From Asterias rubens (lineage: Eukaryota > Echinodermata > Asteroidea > Forcipulatida > Asteriidae), in the NCBI RefSeq assembly GCF_902459465.1, contig NC_047082.1:12145807-12209806 (forward strand): DNA of 64,000 nucleotides. Reading direction: 5' to 3'. The notes under the pieces were generated by a model. The model searched no databases, was not told where the DNA came from, and worked only from the letters and a program-made list of their open reading frames with translations. A program made the position numbers and the translations under genes. Below are positions 10,986-22,870 of this stretch, in pieces; positions within the stretch are counted from its first letter, which is position 1; each line of letters begins with the position of its first letter.

Positions 10986-11346
10986 TTAAAGCCATTGGAC
11001 CCTTTCGGTACAGAAAACAAAAGTTCACAGATTTACAAATAACTTACAGAAGGTAGTGGTGAAAGACTTCTCTTGAAATATTATTCCATGAAATACTTTA
11101 CTTTTTGAGAAAACAGTAAAACAATATCAATTCTCCATAGCGAGAATTACGGATTTATTTTAAACACATGTCCTAACCACGGCGAAACGCGCGTATACAA
11201 GGGTGGGTTTCCCCGTTATTTTCTCCCGACTCCGATGACCGATTGAGCCTAAATTTTCACAGGTTTGTTACTCGATAAAGAAGTTGTGATACACGAAGTG
11301 TGGGCCTTGGACAATACTGTTTACCGAAAGGGTCCAATGGCTTTAA
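10986..11346 (+). mobile_element. TTAA MITE family C, copy 1
   Basis: Ends AGCCATTGGACCCTTTCGGT and ACCGAAAGGGTCCAATGGCT between TTAA; perfect 20-bp terminal repeats. Confidence 0.85.
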
Positions 11347-12250
11347 ACACAGATATTGCGTGTACCACGCAGGTCATCCACATTTTTGTAAACCAAAAAC
11401 TTCGAGATGTGTCCGAATATTCAACAAGCATACTCAAAATTCGTTCCGCCATTAGCCCGCCAGTTAACATACTCCGAATCCAGTGCATCAAAAATGAAAT
11501 GTATTTTGTCACCTGATCTGATCCCCAACCAAGCCTTTGCCAAATACTTCAAAATATTTCCCCTAACCGTGGACCGGCTTTTTCAAATACACAATTCATC
11601 TGGATTTCTAACCTGACTTGGTAATCATAAGAGGGTGCATTGTTTATTTTTTTTTCAACCACCTTTGTCTATTTGTCTATCATTCTGTCTTCATCTTCCT
11701 TCAAGTACAGTCCCTTTCAAAAGTTCGGAGACTCCCGAGTAATGTCGTACTCTGCGCGATGCAAAGGGTGCAGGTACGGGAAAGCGTATGTAGAGAGGAA
11801 CTGGGTGGTGAAGTGGATGCGAGTAAAACAAAAGGCAACAGCAATATTTAGCGGAGCGGCAGCGGCATCAGTCGGCTCCTGAAAAACTTCCAGGCGCAGG
11901 ACTGATACAACCGAGGCTGGGAGGGCATTCTATAAGCAGACGCTCGACAAAATTAATAACTGTGTTGGTAAGAAAGTAATTTACAGTGTTGCTTTCTGTA
12001 TTGGAAATGGTGACCTCTGGCAGCTTTGCTAGATGACGGGAGACATCTTTGGAGAAGGCTCCTCTCTCTATGAGCTTAATATTTTTGTTGAATTACCCAT
12101 GGGTTTGGTTCAAGTTGTTTTCCGCAAATGTGGAGTGAATACCTCACACATTTTGTCCTTATTTAACCTATGGTCGAAAGTGAGGATAACATTTTGTTTT
12201 TTTTAACCAACCCAAACGCTAATTCACTTATTGTAAAAACAGCGCAATAG
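11347..12250. other. No gene recognised
   Basis: Single-copy-looking sequence between peptide genes 1 and 2; short open frames only, with no family signature. Confidence 0.4.
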
Positions 12251-12634
12251 ACTAATGGCACTTGACACTATTGGTAACTACTCAAAAGTATTATACGTAT
12301 AAAACCTATGGTAACGAGCAATGGAGACTGAGCTGTTAATAAAACATTGTGAGGAACGGCTACCTCTGTTCAAAGTAAGTAACTAGCTTTCCAGGAAGAA
12401 GTAATTGAATTTGAGTTCGAGACCCCAGAATTAGATTTCGAGGTCCAAAAATCAAGCATGTGAAAGCACACCACTTTGCGAGACAAGGGTGTTTTTCTTC
12501 CAATATTATTATCTCGCAAATTCAACGACCAATTGAGTTCAAATTTATAAAGGTTTTTTTATTTTGTGCATATTAAACAAATTATGTTCGAAGACTGGTC
12601 TTTGAAAATTACCAAAAGTGTCCAGTGTCTTTAA
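12251..12634 (+). mobile_element. TTAA MITE family A, copy 3
   Basis: Older diverged copy; right TTAA intact at 12631, left end degraded. Confidence 0.7.
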
Positions 12635-12780
12635 CAGCAAATTTAATTTCTCCAACAAAGTTAGGCAAGTAGATTCAGCTCTTTCATTGATGAGGTCAAC
12701 ATTGTTCTGACTTGTTTTTGTCCCACTGGTCTCGAAACGTAGTTATCCGTCAATCCTTCACCGTAGACCTATAGGTTTGT

Positions 12781-13113
12781 TTAAAGACGCTGGACACTAT
12801 TGGTAATTGGTAATATCTCAACATATGCATAAAATAACATACCTGTGAAAATTTGAGCTCGATTGTTCGTCGGAGTTGCGAGATAACTATGAAAGAAAAA
12901 ACACCCTTGTCACACGAAGTTGTGTGCTTTCTAATGCTTGATTTCGAGATCTCAAATTCTAAACTTGAGGTCCCGAAATCAAATTTGTGGAAAATTACTT
13001 TTTTCTCGAAAACTACGTCACTTCAGAGGGAGCCGTTTCTCACAATATTTTATACCATCAACCTCTCCACATTACTCATTACCAAGTGAGGTTTTATGCT
13101 AATAATTATTTTC
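12781..13113 (-). mobile_element. TTAA MITE family A, copy 4 (right end lost)
   Basis: Starts at TTAA. Right end replaced by a duplicated TTTCTTTGGGCAAAT stretch and the G-rich downstream block of peptide gene 2. Confidence 0.75.
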
Positions 13114-13139
13114 TTTGGGCAAATAGATATTTTCTTTGG

Positions 13140-13740
13140 GCAAATGGGCTGGGGGTGGGGGGGGGGGACGATGGCATTTCACGTATCCAACCAATTTTTG
13201 TTGATTTCTTTTTGGTAATATCTCTAGGGGCAAAGTTAAAAGGGGAGGGGTACAATGTTTCCGATCAGTGGGGAGGTGGGGGCCAGGCTTGTGAAAATTA
13301 CTTTGTTAAACAGCTACCCAACTATGACGTTTTGAGAGTGATTACGTAACAGGGCTTTTCGCAAATCTCTCAGAAAAGCGCTGGATAAGGGTATTCGAAA
13401 TGACTGTTTTTTTACACAATTTAAATCTATTTATAATCATAATATGACCCGATTTCCTTATTCATTGTAACCATTTAAATGCACTTCAGTAAAGTTCACG
13501 ACTTGACATTTTCGTTCAAGCTGGTCTTTAAGAAAACGGAGTTCGAAAAGGTTATTTTTGCGAGGAAAAGACGAACCCCTCGAATTAAGTGCCTTTTGAA
13601 TGATATGCCTTTCAAATCTGCCTCATGTCCGTGTGCTCATCTTGGATGACTTGAAGTGCCTTTGCTTGATGGTGTAGTCTGATGATGTTTCGACTTAAAG
13701 TTATATATCATCACACCTAATAGCTCAACATATGCTCATA
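13140..13740. repeat. Downstream block of peptide gene 2
   Basis: Counterpart of 9110-9500, inverted as expected for gene 2; includes a poly-G tract (13150-13168). Confidence 0.65.
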
Positions 13741-13817
13741 CCGAACGAACGAGATTTTACACAGTTTTTACACAAAATACAAGATTTCACAATTTGATTT
13801 GCATATTCATTGATTAT

Positions 13818-13823
13818 TTTATT
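13818..13823 (-). terminator. Polyadenylation signal, peptide gene 2
   Basis: AATAAA on the minus strand, at the position equivalent to those of genes 1 and 3, about 455 bp after the start of exon 4. Confidence 0.6.
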
Positions 13824-14935
13824 CCTTTCTAATATGACTACCGGACAATTAAACAAAATATGCAATGTTGTGTTAAAGTTAATATTGTGGAGGCTGGATT
13901 GTATAAGGGTAAGCTCAAACCATCAGTCCTACGTGTTTGATAACAACGGCTGTTCGATGTAGATAACATTTTAAATCAAGCCAAAAGTAGTGTTCAACCC
14001 GATCCAAAACCTTGTTTTTTTGTTTTTGCTTTTTTTAATATTTGGGTGAAAGTTATAAGTCATTTTTGAGAAATGTTATTCTCCCTGGTTGATATTCTCA
14101 ATCCTTTTAGTAGGGTTTAAATGATGTAACTTTACCGCAAACAATCAACAGAGTTCACCTTGGCCTGCCCACAGTCACTAACCATATCCATCCACCTCAT
14201 CCTTTAAGACAATAGCAACAAACAGTCTTTCTATTTTACAAAATATCGTATCCGGTCATCGGGTCCTGTTGTCCATCCTGTAAAATGAAAGAACAATGAA
14301 GAAGGTGGATTTAGTAATCGTTTTCATCAATATGTAATGGTTCTTCAGCTGTTTTTGTTAAAATGACCGAGTAATAAAGTAAAATGTGTTTTCGGTTTAC
14401 TATTGGCAGTACCGGTGTGCCATCGGCTTAGGCTACGGGCTGTCAACTCGGCTGCTTAAGCCAGAAGCCACTACAACCACATTCACGCCCAAACTATCAC
14501 GGCCGAGTTGGATGCAACTACAATTGAGATATCCAATAAAAGTAATGCATTTTTGGGGGGTTGTAGTCATGGTTTAATCTGCTTAAAAAAACCCATGTTA
14601 TACTGTTCAGAGAACTTGAAGTACGACCGGGTTAAAGTTGTTCCAACTACACTTTGATTCAGCAAGTGTTGAGTCCGCATAATGACGAAATTGCTGCCAT
14701 TGGAATACTGCGACAATTAGGTCTACACTGGCAATAATTTGTTTGCTTGTCTATAATGATGTTCTCGTCCAGTGAACTCGGCAAACTCACACAAGGGACA
14801 AAAACAACAGCTGGCTACAGCAACCAATCTCATAATTGGTTGTATTACCTTGATTTTGAATTGCGCACATCAAGACATTATTAATAAAAAACTAGACGAC
14901 ATTCAAGTAATGTGAAATCAGCAGTTAGCTTGGTG

Positions 14936-15014
14936 TGTTATTGAACCCACAACCCTATTTTTTGGTGAATGCAATTCCTGCAATATAACCACTTGATCAC
15001 GGTGCATTAAAATG
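14936..15014 (-). mobile_element. Old tRNA-derived SINE head in intron 3 of peptide gene 2
   Basis: Minus-strand GCACCGTGATCAAGTGG...GGGTTCAAT, the counterpart of the remnants in genes 1 and 3. Confidence 0.5.
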
Positions 15015-15117
15015 TCCATATCTGTGAACCATGTAAGTCGAGCACTTGTTTTGCTGGATAACTTTTTGTTCTCAGTTTTACACCCTAATTGTAAAATGTA
15101 CACGTACCTTGTTTAAT

Positions 15118-16004
15118 CTAGTTGCAGACGAGGTACTTCTTCTTGCCTCCACGGGTGTCTGAGCATGCGCAGTCCTGTCCGTAGTCATTGACACAAGCTG
15201 TAAAGAAAAATCCCAATCGTATATCGGTTTCTCTGAGCGCATCTCCAACCCAACGGCTGATGATTCACTCAACTCTAAAAGTATACTCGATTATTTGAAT
15301 CCTATTCACAAAATGTAGATACACAGTAAAACCATCAAGTGACAACTTCATTTGAAAAGGTGGTTGCGTTTTTGTGATCTGGAGTGGATTATCAACGCAG
15401 GAAGAATAGTCCGTAATTGGAATACACAATCTGAAAAAACATTTTTTTAAACAAGTTTGAATCTAGCTCCCCCCATCTCCCCCCTCTCTCTCTTCCTCTC
15501 TCTTAAACCACACTTTGAAGTGAAGTGTTTACACAAAATGCTAATACGACATCAACATATGCAGTGTTTCGAACCAATAAAAGCTTTTATGTTCATTTTT
15601 TTTCTGTGATTAGTTATTCAATAACAAAAAGCATTGCCAACTACAGTTAAAAAAACAAAAAAAAAACCAGAAATTAAATGAATAAGATTTTTACGATTTT
15701 TGAGTGAGACTGGGGAAGTAGCTCGAGGAACATCTACATTGTTGTCAAGGGTACGGATTAATTTGTTTTGGCACGTTCGATACGCGTCTCTTGGGTAACA
15801 GAAACAGAAAAAGATTTACAAGAAACAGATGGAAACTCAAGCAAACTTACAGTATGGTTTTCCCTTGTTTCCTCGTGCTCTCTTGGAGAACTCCATCAGG
15901 TCGTCGTATGCTCTCTTGGCGATCATATCACCCTCTGCAAAGTCTTCAAACTCAAATGTAGCAGCGACTACGGCAACGGCCACCAACAGAATAAGTACCT
16001 TCAT
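15118..16004 (-). CDS. Secreted four-cysteine cationic peptide precursor, gene 2 (77 aa)
   Basis: Minus-strand CDS 16004-15851 joined to 15197-15118. Exon 1 (non-coding) is about 16726-16674, exon 2 is 16014-15851, exon 3 is 15197-15108, and 3'-UTR exon 4 starts at 14277 with AATAAA at 13818-13823. Signal peptide 1-15, acidic propeptide 16-42 with Lys-Arg at 30-31 and 41-42, mature peptide 43-77 with Cys 53, 61, 63 and 76. The mature part is residue-for-residue the same as in genes 1 and 3, and the whole precursor equals that of gene 3. It is convergent with gene 1 and divergent from gene 3. All splice sites and the stop codon are intact, so it looks functional. Antimicrobial function is inferred from the resemblance to starfish cysteine-rich AMPs. 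Confidence 0.85.
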
Positions 16005-16275
16005 GGTTGTGATTCTGCAAGCCAAATCGTCGTCAAATGATAGTTATCAAAACAAATCGAGAATAAATAAAAGAGTAAACAAATATGTTTATCTCATAAT
16101 AAATATAATAATTCTGAAAAAAAAAAAAAAAAAAAGTTTCGGAATTTTCTTAAAAATGAATTGTAGGTAAAAGTTGAAGAAGAAGAAAACAAAATCGTTG
16201 CTACTAATTTCTGAGTTCTGCTAACAATGTATTGTTCTAGTAGGTTTTGAAAAAAAGGAGCACGAGATATTTGTC

Positions 16276-16432
16276 CAGGGGTCGATTCCACAAGGAACTT
16301 TGGAATATCCCTAACCTACGACTATAGTCCTATAGGAGATATTAAAAACTGAAGGCTTAGTCTTCAGTAACTCGTCCTAACTCGAAATATAAGACTCCTC
16401 TTAACTCCTTGTAAAATGCACTCTTGTTTCAA
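16276..16432. mobile_element. Foldback family H, diverged copy in intron 1 of peptide gene 2
   Basis: GGGGTCGATTCCACAAGGAACT at the left; AACTCCTTGTAAAATGCAC at the right. Confidence 0.55.
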
Positions 16433-16748
16433 TCGTTATACACATTTTTTTTATTACGAACATATTATTTATTGCTATGTACGCCTAATATCAATTTAAC
16501 GGAGGCTATATCTTGTTCCATCTTTAAGACAAACTGTTCCTTTTGAGAATAAATAGCAACTTTCATTTCGTCCTAATAATTTCAAAGAAATAGTATGAAC
16601 TACGAAACAAGAAACGTGACCGACGTTACGTCCGTTTTATTACAATTTAAGTCAAATAGAGCAATCAACTTACCGGTTGTGTTTATGTACTGAAGAGAAC
16701 GAACTTGTCTTTGCAGCCTGGAATGAAATGGTGAGTGTTCTGCAACTC

Positions 16749-16756
16749 CTTTTATA
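16749..16756 (-). promoter_or_regulatory. TATA box, peptide gene 2
   Basis: TATAAAAG on the minus strand in the same conserved context as gene 1. Conserved upstream sequence continues to about 16905, where similarity to the other copies fades. The promoter faces away from gene 3 across roughly 2.3 kb. Confidence 0.8.
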
Positions 16757-16905
16757 GGAAATGATCATGTCTTCTCGCCCCATCTCCTAAGTTCAGTTAA
16801 TCAAACAACGTCAGGGGACTAACGTTCCAGAACATGGTTTTGCGATTGCCGTGGAATCTGTGGGCTTGGGCAATTTTGTTATTACTTTTCCATCATCTGT
16901 CGAGC

Positions 16906-18904
16906 CAAACAGTCAAAACACTTTGTAGGCCCGTTTGTCAGCTGAATTCTCGAACGAAAAACCAACAAACAAACTGGATCACCTGCATGTAATGTGACAC
17001 ACACCGGCGCTCAAGTTTCAAGAAGTAAACTTGTTTTGTAGAATCTATCGACATGTATCGTTTGCAGGTTTGTAACTGCTGATCAGAAAAATACAATCGT
17101 TTAAGCTGTTTTATAAAGAAAAAACACTTGAACGAGGGCAGAAAAGGGTATAGTTTTCTGAAACTTATTTACTAGTGGTCCGTCCATGAAACCAACAAAT
17201 TGTTTGGTTTTTGAAACCACCGAATTATAACCACGACTAATGTTGCTTTTCATTGAGATTTGCGTCATCAATCGCTGCCAATTCGTGTATTGTCATAGGC
17301 GGGAGTGGCGTACGCATTGACATGAGTACAGCACTATTCTTTCAGCTTTGTCGAAAGGAAAAATCCTTTCAAAAGTTAAAAATGGCAGCCGGTTTCGCGA
17401 GGGCACTTTGGTGGTTTTGGAGTCTTGCTGAGTGGGTTTTTGGAACACTGGTGGTACCGAGAGGGATTTATATTGACGAAGCAGAGGTATACTCTTCAAG
17501 AATAATCACTGCTGGTAATAATATAGATAGTGCAGAGGGAACAATGGATACAACATCTTTGGGAGCAAAATAAAGTGCTTAGCCGATGATATTATGTTAA
17601 GGAGAATGGACGAAAAAGTGTATAGAGACTCTCTGACACAAACTGTGTCCCATTGGTTATGTACAACAGTTTCAATGAATTGGGTTTCTCAATAGTAACA
17701 ATTAACACTATAATATAGTCTATCTAGTCTCGTATACGTTAACAAACGACGGTTGGTCACATTTTTAATTTATTCAACAAAAAAGGGGCATTATTTGGTG
17801 TATGCAACTTAATCAAGCACAACGTCAGTTTCGTAAGCTAACAATAAATTTTGTTACTATACAAAGTGATTTTTTTAAACTGATTTCTTTTTTAATTGAA
17901 AGACAACATATATTCAGCTAATGTTTTGTTGCACGTCATGCTATCTTTGTAGTTTGGAAAGACAGTATTGTCAAGTTGAACTAATGAATATACACTCAAC
18001 TGTAGATTATGTCACGAATCTACAGTTAAGTGTAGATTCGTAAAAATAATCCACACTTTCAACGTGACGTCACCTCAACCAATACTTAAAAAAGGGATGC
18101 ACACATGGGATACAAATAGATGTACAGGTCTACCCATTAAAGCCCCATCAAGAAATACAAGTAGGAAATGGGGTTTAAATCCGGCAGAACTCACAAAGGG
18201 ATAAAGGGAACTATTAGGCGATTTGTGTATACGCGGACGAAGAGGGATTAGTGTGGTTTCTTGGAGGTACGATGGTTGTGTAAATGGGATAAGGTGGCTC
18301 ATGTGTTTGGTGATAAGAGTGTGGCTTGGCCGTGAAATCTCAGTGACCTTATTGGACAGAAGTTGTAGACACAATGAAGTGGTGGGAGGTATACATTTAG
18401 TGCACTTGGCAGTGAAATCACCAAAGCGACTTGATCAGACATGCAGAGATTTAATAAGTAATGAACTGGAGGGAGATTCCAACAACCTGGTTGGACAAAG
18501 ATCTTTAAAAAGACATCGTAAAAGTTGGACAATGTCTACATCTCCAAATTGGTTGAAGAGGAGAAGAAATGCAACATTACATTACAAAAGTACGTGTTAA
18601 GCCCAAGGCTACATAACAACCCCAATAGATTGAAAACAAACCATACTCCAGAATCTTTATTTTTACTTTGGTACTTCTTGCGAAATCGAACACTGGTGGA
18701 GTGCGTCATATCACAAGCATGGAATCCAGTTCGGGTTGTTGACTTCCGCTCAGACCAATCAAAACACAAATATTGAAAGCTTGCGTCACTGCACGTTTAT
18801 CCAATGAAATAATTGTATCCAATGAAATCACTGGTTCGGAAATATAAGTTTCTGACCCTTTCTTGCGGATAAAGACAGGGGACCAGTTTTTAATAACTTT
18901 AACC
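16906..18904. other. Spacer between divergent peptide genes 2 and 3
   Basis: Plus-strand frames 17253-17573 and 18223-18600 show no recognised domain or convincing splice structure. 17990-18065 holds direct and inverted copies of GTAGATTCGT. Confidence 0.4.
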
Positions 18905-19089
18905 AAAGCGCAGCGGAACAAGTGCTGTGACTGATTGCTCCAACAGACGATGAAAAAAAAGTAATATCAAGTTTGTCCAAGCGCGCAGCTTCCGCAATCG
19001 CCAAACCATGTTCTGGAACGGTAGTCCGCTGACGTTGTTTGATTAACTGAACTTAGTTGGAGATGGGGCGAGAAGAACTGGACATTTCC

Positions 19090-19097
19090 TATAAAAG
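19090..19097 (+). promoter_or_regulatory. TATA box, peptide gene 3
   Basis: TATAAAAG preceded by the conserved upstream block beginning about 18905 (ACAAGTGCTGTGACTGATTG, then TGTTCTGGAACG and GTTTGATTAACT). The first exon ends at CCG|GTAAGT (19172). Confidence 0.8.
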
Positions 19098-19339
19098 GAG
19101 TTGCAGAACACCCATCATTTCATTCCAGGCTGCAAAGACAAGTTCGTTCTCTTCAGTACAGAAACACAACCGGTAAGTTGATTGCTTTATATGCTTGTTC
19201 CGTGGTTCGTATCATTAAATGACATTATTTTGACGAAATGAAAGCCATGTATTTGTTGGACTTTTTGTGTTAACAAAATCAAGCCTCGGTTATGATTGAA
19301 GGCTGACAAAGCAAACAATAATAATCTCGTAACATGTGT

Positions 19340-19728
19340 TTAAAGGAACACGTTGCCTTGGATCGGTCGAGTTGGTCTTTGAAAAGCGTTTTAAAACGTT
19401 TGTTATAAAATGCATATGATTCGAAAGATGTTTTAAAAGTAGAATATAATGATCCACACAAAGATTACTCGAAATTGCGTGGTTTTCTTTTTACCTCGTC
19501 GACAAACACGGTCGGCCATTTATGGGAGTCAAATTTTTGACTCCCATAAATGGCCGACCGGGTTAGTTCGCAAAGTAAAAGGAAAACCACGCAATTCGAG
19601 GCAAATTTGTGTGGATCATTATATTCTACTTTTAAAAGATCTGTCTAACCATGTGCATTTTATAACAAACGATTAAAAACGCTTTGTATAGTCCAACTCG
19701 TCCGATCTAAGGCAACGTGTTCCTTTAA
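19340..19728. mobile_element. TTAA foldback family D, copy 2, in intron 1 of peptide gene 3
   Basis: Both TTAA ends; nearly palindromic over its whole length, centre near 19537. Confidence 0.85.
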
Positions 19729-20003
19729 CATGTCAAACAATATTATTTGGACCTTAGGAAACTTTGCATTCCTGGACAAATATCTCGTGCAATGATTTTC
19801 CTAAAAAAGACCGTAAAAAAATACACTAATACACATGTATATATGACTCAAAACTTAGGAGTAATGCATTAATTTGTACTTCTTTAACTTCTTTAATTTG
19901 TTACAATTCATAGTATCATAAGCACAACCCGAAAATGATTTGTACGCGTTTCCACCCCAGTTTGTGGTCGTATTTATTCATTAATTCTTATATTTGGTCA
20001 TAA

Positions 20004-20385
20004 TAAGGCAGTGGACACTTTTGGTAATTACTCAAAATAATTATTAGCATAAAACCTCACTTGGTAACGAGTAATGGGGAGAGGTTGGTGGTATACAACA
20101 CTGTGAGAAACGGCCCCCTCTGAAGTGACGTAGTTTCGAGAAAGAAGTAATTTTCCACGAATTTGATTTCGAGACCTGAGATTTAGAATTTGAGGTATCG
20201 AAATCAAGCATCTGAAAGCACACAACTTCGTGTGACAAGGGTGTTTTTTCTTTCATTATTATCTCGCAACTCCGACGACAATCGAGCTCAAACTTTCACA
20301 GGTTTGTTATTTTATGCATATGTTGAGACACACCAAGTGAGAAGACTGTTCTTTGACAATTACCAATAGTGTCCCGTGTCTTTAA
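20004..20385 (+). mobile_element. TTAA MITE family A, copy 5, in intron 1 of peptide gene 3
   Basis: Near-complete copy; right TTAA at 20382. Not present in genes 1 or 2. Confidence 0.8.
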
Positions 20386-20997
20386 TTTTTGTATTATTTA
20401 TTTATCTCTCAGAATTATTAGTTTGACCATATATTTACGTTATTTGTTTACCTATTTATTTAGACATCCATTTCAGGTTGTTTAGTTTACAATATTTGAT
20501 TTGATTTAAAAATCCGGTTATACTTGAGCTTATGTAGAAGTTCACAATGCAACAAATCCCCCGTTTTAACATTTTGACAACTATTATGAGCAGATGATTT
20601 TGAACTATTTTGTCTTTTCTTCAAAATGTACAACTTAAAATTGTCATTATAATCTGAAAAATTTCCACAGAAACAGGATTTTAAACCAACACATTTTTTC
20701 CTCTAAATTGTTAAAAACCTGCTAGGTTTCGAATAAATCTGTTTAATCGCACATTTTGTCATGTTTGAAGTCGAAGGGAAAACCCAACAAGGGAAACACA
20801 AAAATATCCCCTTCTTTTTCGCCTTGGTTTGTGCACCCGTTTCTTACTTTGTTCTCCCAGAAAAGAAAAGCAGCACAATTTTAATAATTTGAAACCAAGT
20901 TGAAGAAAAGTTGCTGTGTATTACAGGAACAAAAATTAGAATTGAAGTTAAAAATTAACCTGTATGTGACATTGTATTGTTTTGCAGAATTACAACC

Positions 20998-22688
20998 ATG
21001 AAGGTACTTATTCTGTTGGTGGCCGTTGCCGTAGTCGCTGCTACATTTGAGTTTGAAGACTTTGCAGAGGGCGACATGATTGCCAAGAGAGCATACGACG
21101 ACCTGATGGAGTTCTCCAAGAGAGCACGAGGAAACAAGGGAAAACCATACTGTAAGTTTGCTTGAGTTTCCATCTGTTTCTTGTAAATCTTGTTCTGTTT
21201 CTGCTACCCAAAGAGACGCGTATCGAACGTATCCAAAACAAATTCAACCGCAACCTTCACAACAATTGTCTGTATTGTTTGAAGCTTTGCATGGTGTGGA
21301 GACATGGGAAGAAACTGTAAATTAAGTAAACTTCCCGGTACAACCATGTGTAAACCTCCCGAAGACCAACAGAGTGTACCGTTCGAACGTCGAGACCAAA
21401 CCGGCTATACTCCGAGCCAACACCCAAACTAATATGGGCCCAATTTCATGGCTCTGCTTACCGCCGAATTCTCCGCTTACGATCACGATTCCCCGCTTAC
21501 GTACAAGCGCCGAAATTCTGCGCTAGACTTGTAAATAAGGTAGAATACCTATAGTAATGTGAAGTACGCACGCGCAGAAGCCAAAATTCGCCGCTAACCC
21601 GTGAAATACGCTTGCCGTAAGCACAAAATTCCCTGCTTCCGTAAGCGTCGATTCTGTGCTTACGGTAAGCAGAGCCATCCAGTTGGGCTCTGTTCACAAT
21701 GGTTGTACCTGGAAGTTTACTATTTATTTAATAGTTTCTTCCTAATATAGATATCCCTCAAGTTACCTCTCTAGTCTTACTCAACAATCGTAGAAATAAT
21801 ATGGATTGATTTGATTTTCCGTTTTTAAAATAATGTGTTATATCCAAATTTAGCTTTATTTGGTTTTGTTTTCGTTTGTTCTTGATACCCCCAACAACTA
21901 CATAACAGTTGTTCCTTATTTGGAAGCACTGCAGCTGCCGATAATGTATTATGTTTTGAGAAACACTTCCTTTCGGAGGAATATGGTTTTAGAAAGTGAG
22001 ACCTTCAAAACAAATTCAATCCAGATTTTCGGCAATTATCTCAAAAAATGCTATCACCTTTTGCCATTCAATTTTCATTAAAAGAACACGTTGCCTTGGA
22101 TCGGTCGAGTTGGTCTTTGAAAAGCGTTTGTAACCGTTTGTTATAAAATGCATGTGGATATAAAGATGTTGTAAAAGTAGAATACAATGATCTACACAAA
22201 TATGCCTCGAAATTGCACGGTTTTCCTTTTACATCGTCGACTAACACGGTCGGCCATTTATGGGAGTCAAATGTTTGACTCCCATAAATGGCCGACCGTG
22301 TTAGTTCGCAAAGTACAAGTAAAACCACGCATTCTCGAGGCAAATTTGTGTGGATCATTGTATTCTACTTTTACAACATCTTTCTAACCATATGATTTTA
22401 TAACAAACGGTTACAAACGCTTTTCAAAGACCAACTCGACCGATCCAAGGCAACGTGTTCCTTTAAACGCGTTCTACTGTACAATATTTACATTATGTGA
22501 ATAAAAATGATAATGGAATACATTTTTCGAGTTTGGCGATTCCCTAGCCGTTGGGTTGGAGAAGCTCTCATCGATAAACTGATATACAATTGGGATTTTT
22601 CTTTACAGCTTGTGTCAATGACTACGGACAGGACTGCGCATGCTCAGACACCCGTGGTGGCAAGAAGAAGTACCTCGTCTGCAACTAG
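20998..22688 (+). CDS. Secreted four-cysteine cationic peptide precursor, gene 3 (77 aa)
   Basis: CDS 20998-21151 joined to 22609-22688. Non-coding exon 1 is about 19122-19172, exon 2 is 20988-21151, exon 3 is 22609-22698, and non-coding exon 4 starts at 23187 with AATAAA at 23656-23661. The protein is identical to gene 2: hydrophobic signal, acidic propeptide, two Lys-Arg sites, then a 35-residue four-cysteine peptide beginning ARGNKGKPYS. The introns are enlarged by transposable elements: two in intron 1 (19340-19728, 20004-20385), and in intron 2 a foldback nested inside a further repeat (about 21300-21760) plus another at 22078-22466. The exons are untouched. Identity of the two precursors amid divergent introns suggests strong selection or gene conversion. 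Antimicrobial role inferred as for gene 1. Confidence 0.85.
21439..21690. mobile_element. Foldback family E (GGCCCAATTTCAT), copy 1
   Basis: Arms made of GCTCTGCTTACCG-type sequence ending GGCCCAATTTCATGGCTC / GAGCCATCCAGTTGGGC. Inserted inside another repeat (about 21300-21760). Confidence 0.8.
22078..22466. mobile_element. TTAA foldback family D, copy 3, in intron 2 of peptide gene 3
   Basis: Both TTAA ends; centre GGGAGTCAAATGTTTGACTC near 22273. Confidence 0.85.
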
Positions 22689-22798
22689 ATTTAAAAAGGT
22701 ACGTATCGGTTTTCCAATAAGGGTGTAAAACTGAAGATAAAAAGTTAGCAAGCAAAAAAAGTGCTTGACTTACAGGGTTCACCGACATTTGGCATTTT

Positions 22799-22870
22799 AA
22801 TGCACCGTGGTCCAGTGGTTATCTGCAGGAATTGCAATCACAAGGTTGTGGGTTCAATAACATACCAAGC
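22799..22870 (+). mobile_element. Old tRNA-derived SINE head in intron 3 of peptide gene 3
   Basis: A box TGGTCCAGTGGT and B box GGTTCAATAAC; counterpart of 8151-8212. Confidence 0.55.

Noticed and set aside
17253-17573. 106-codon plus-strand open frame
   Set aside because: No recognised domain, no signal peptide, no clear splice sites or promoter; kept only as spacer.
18223-18600. 125-codon plus-strand open frame
   Set aside because: No recognisable family, and antisense frames of similar length; not supported as a gene.
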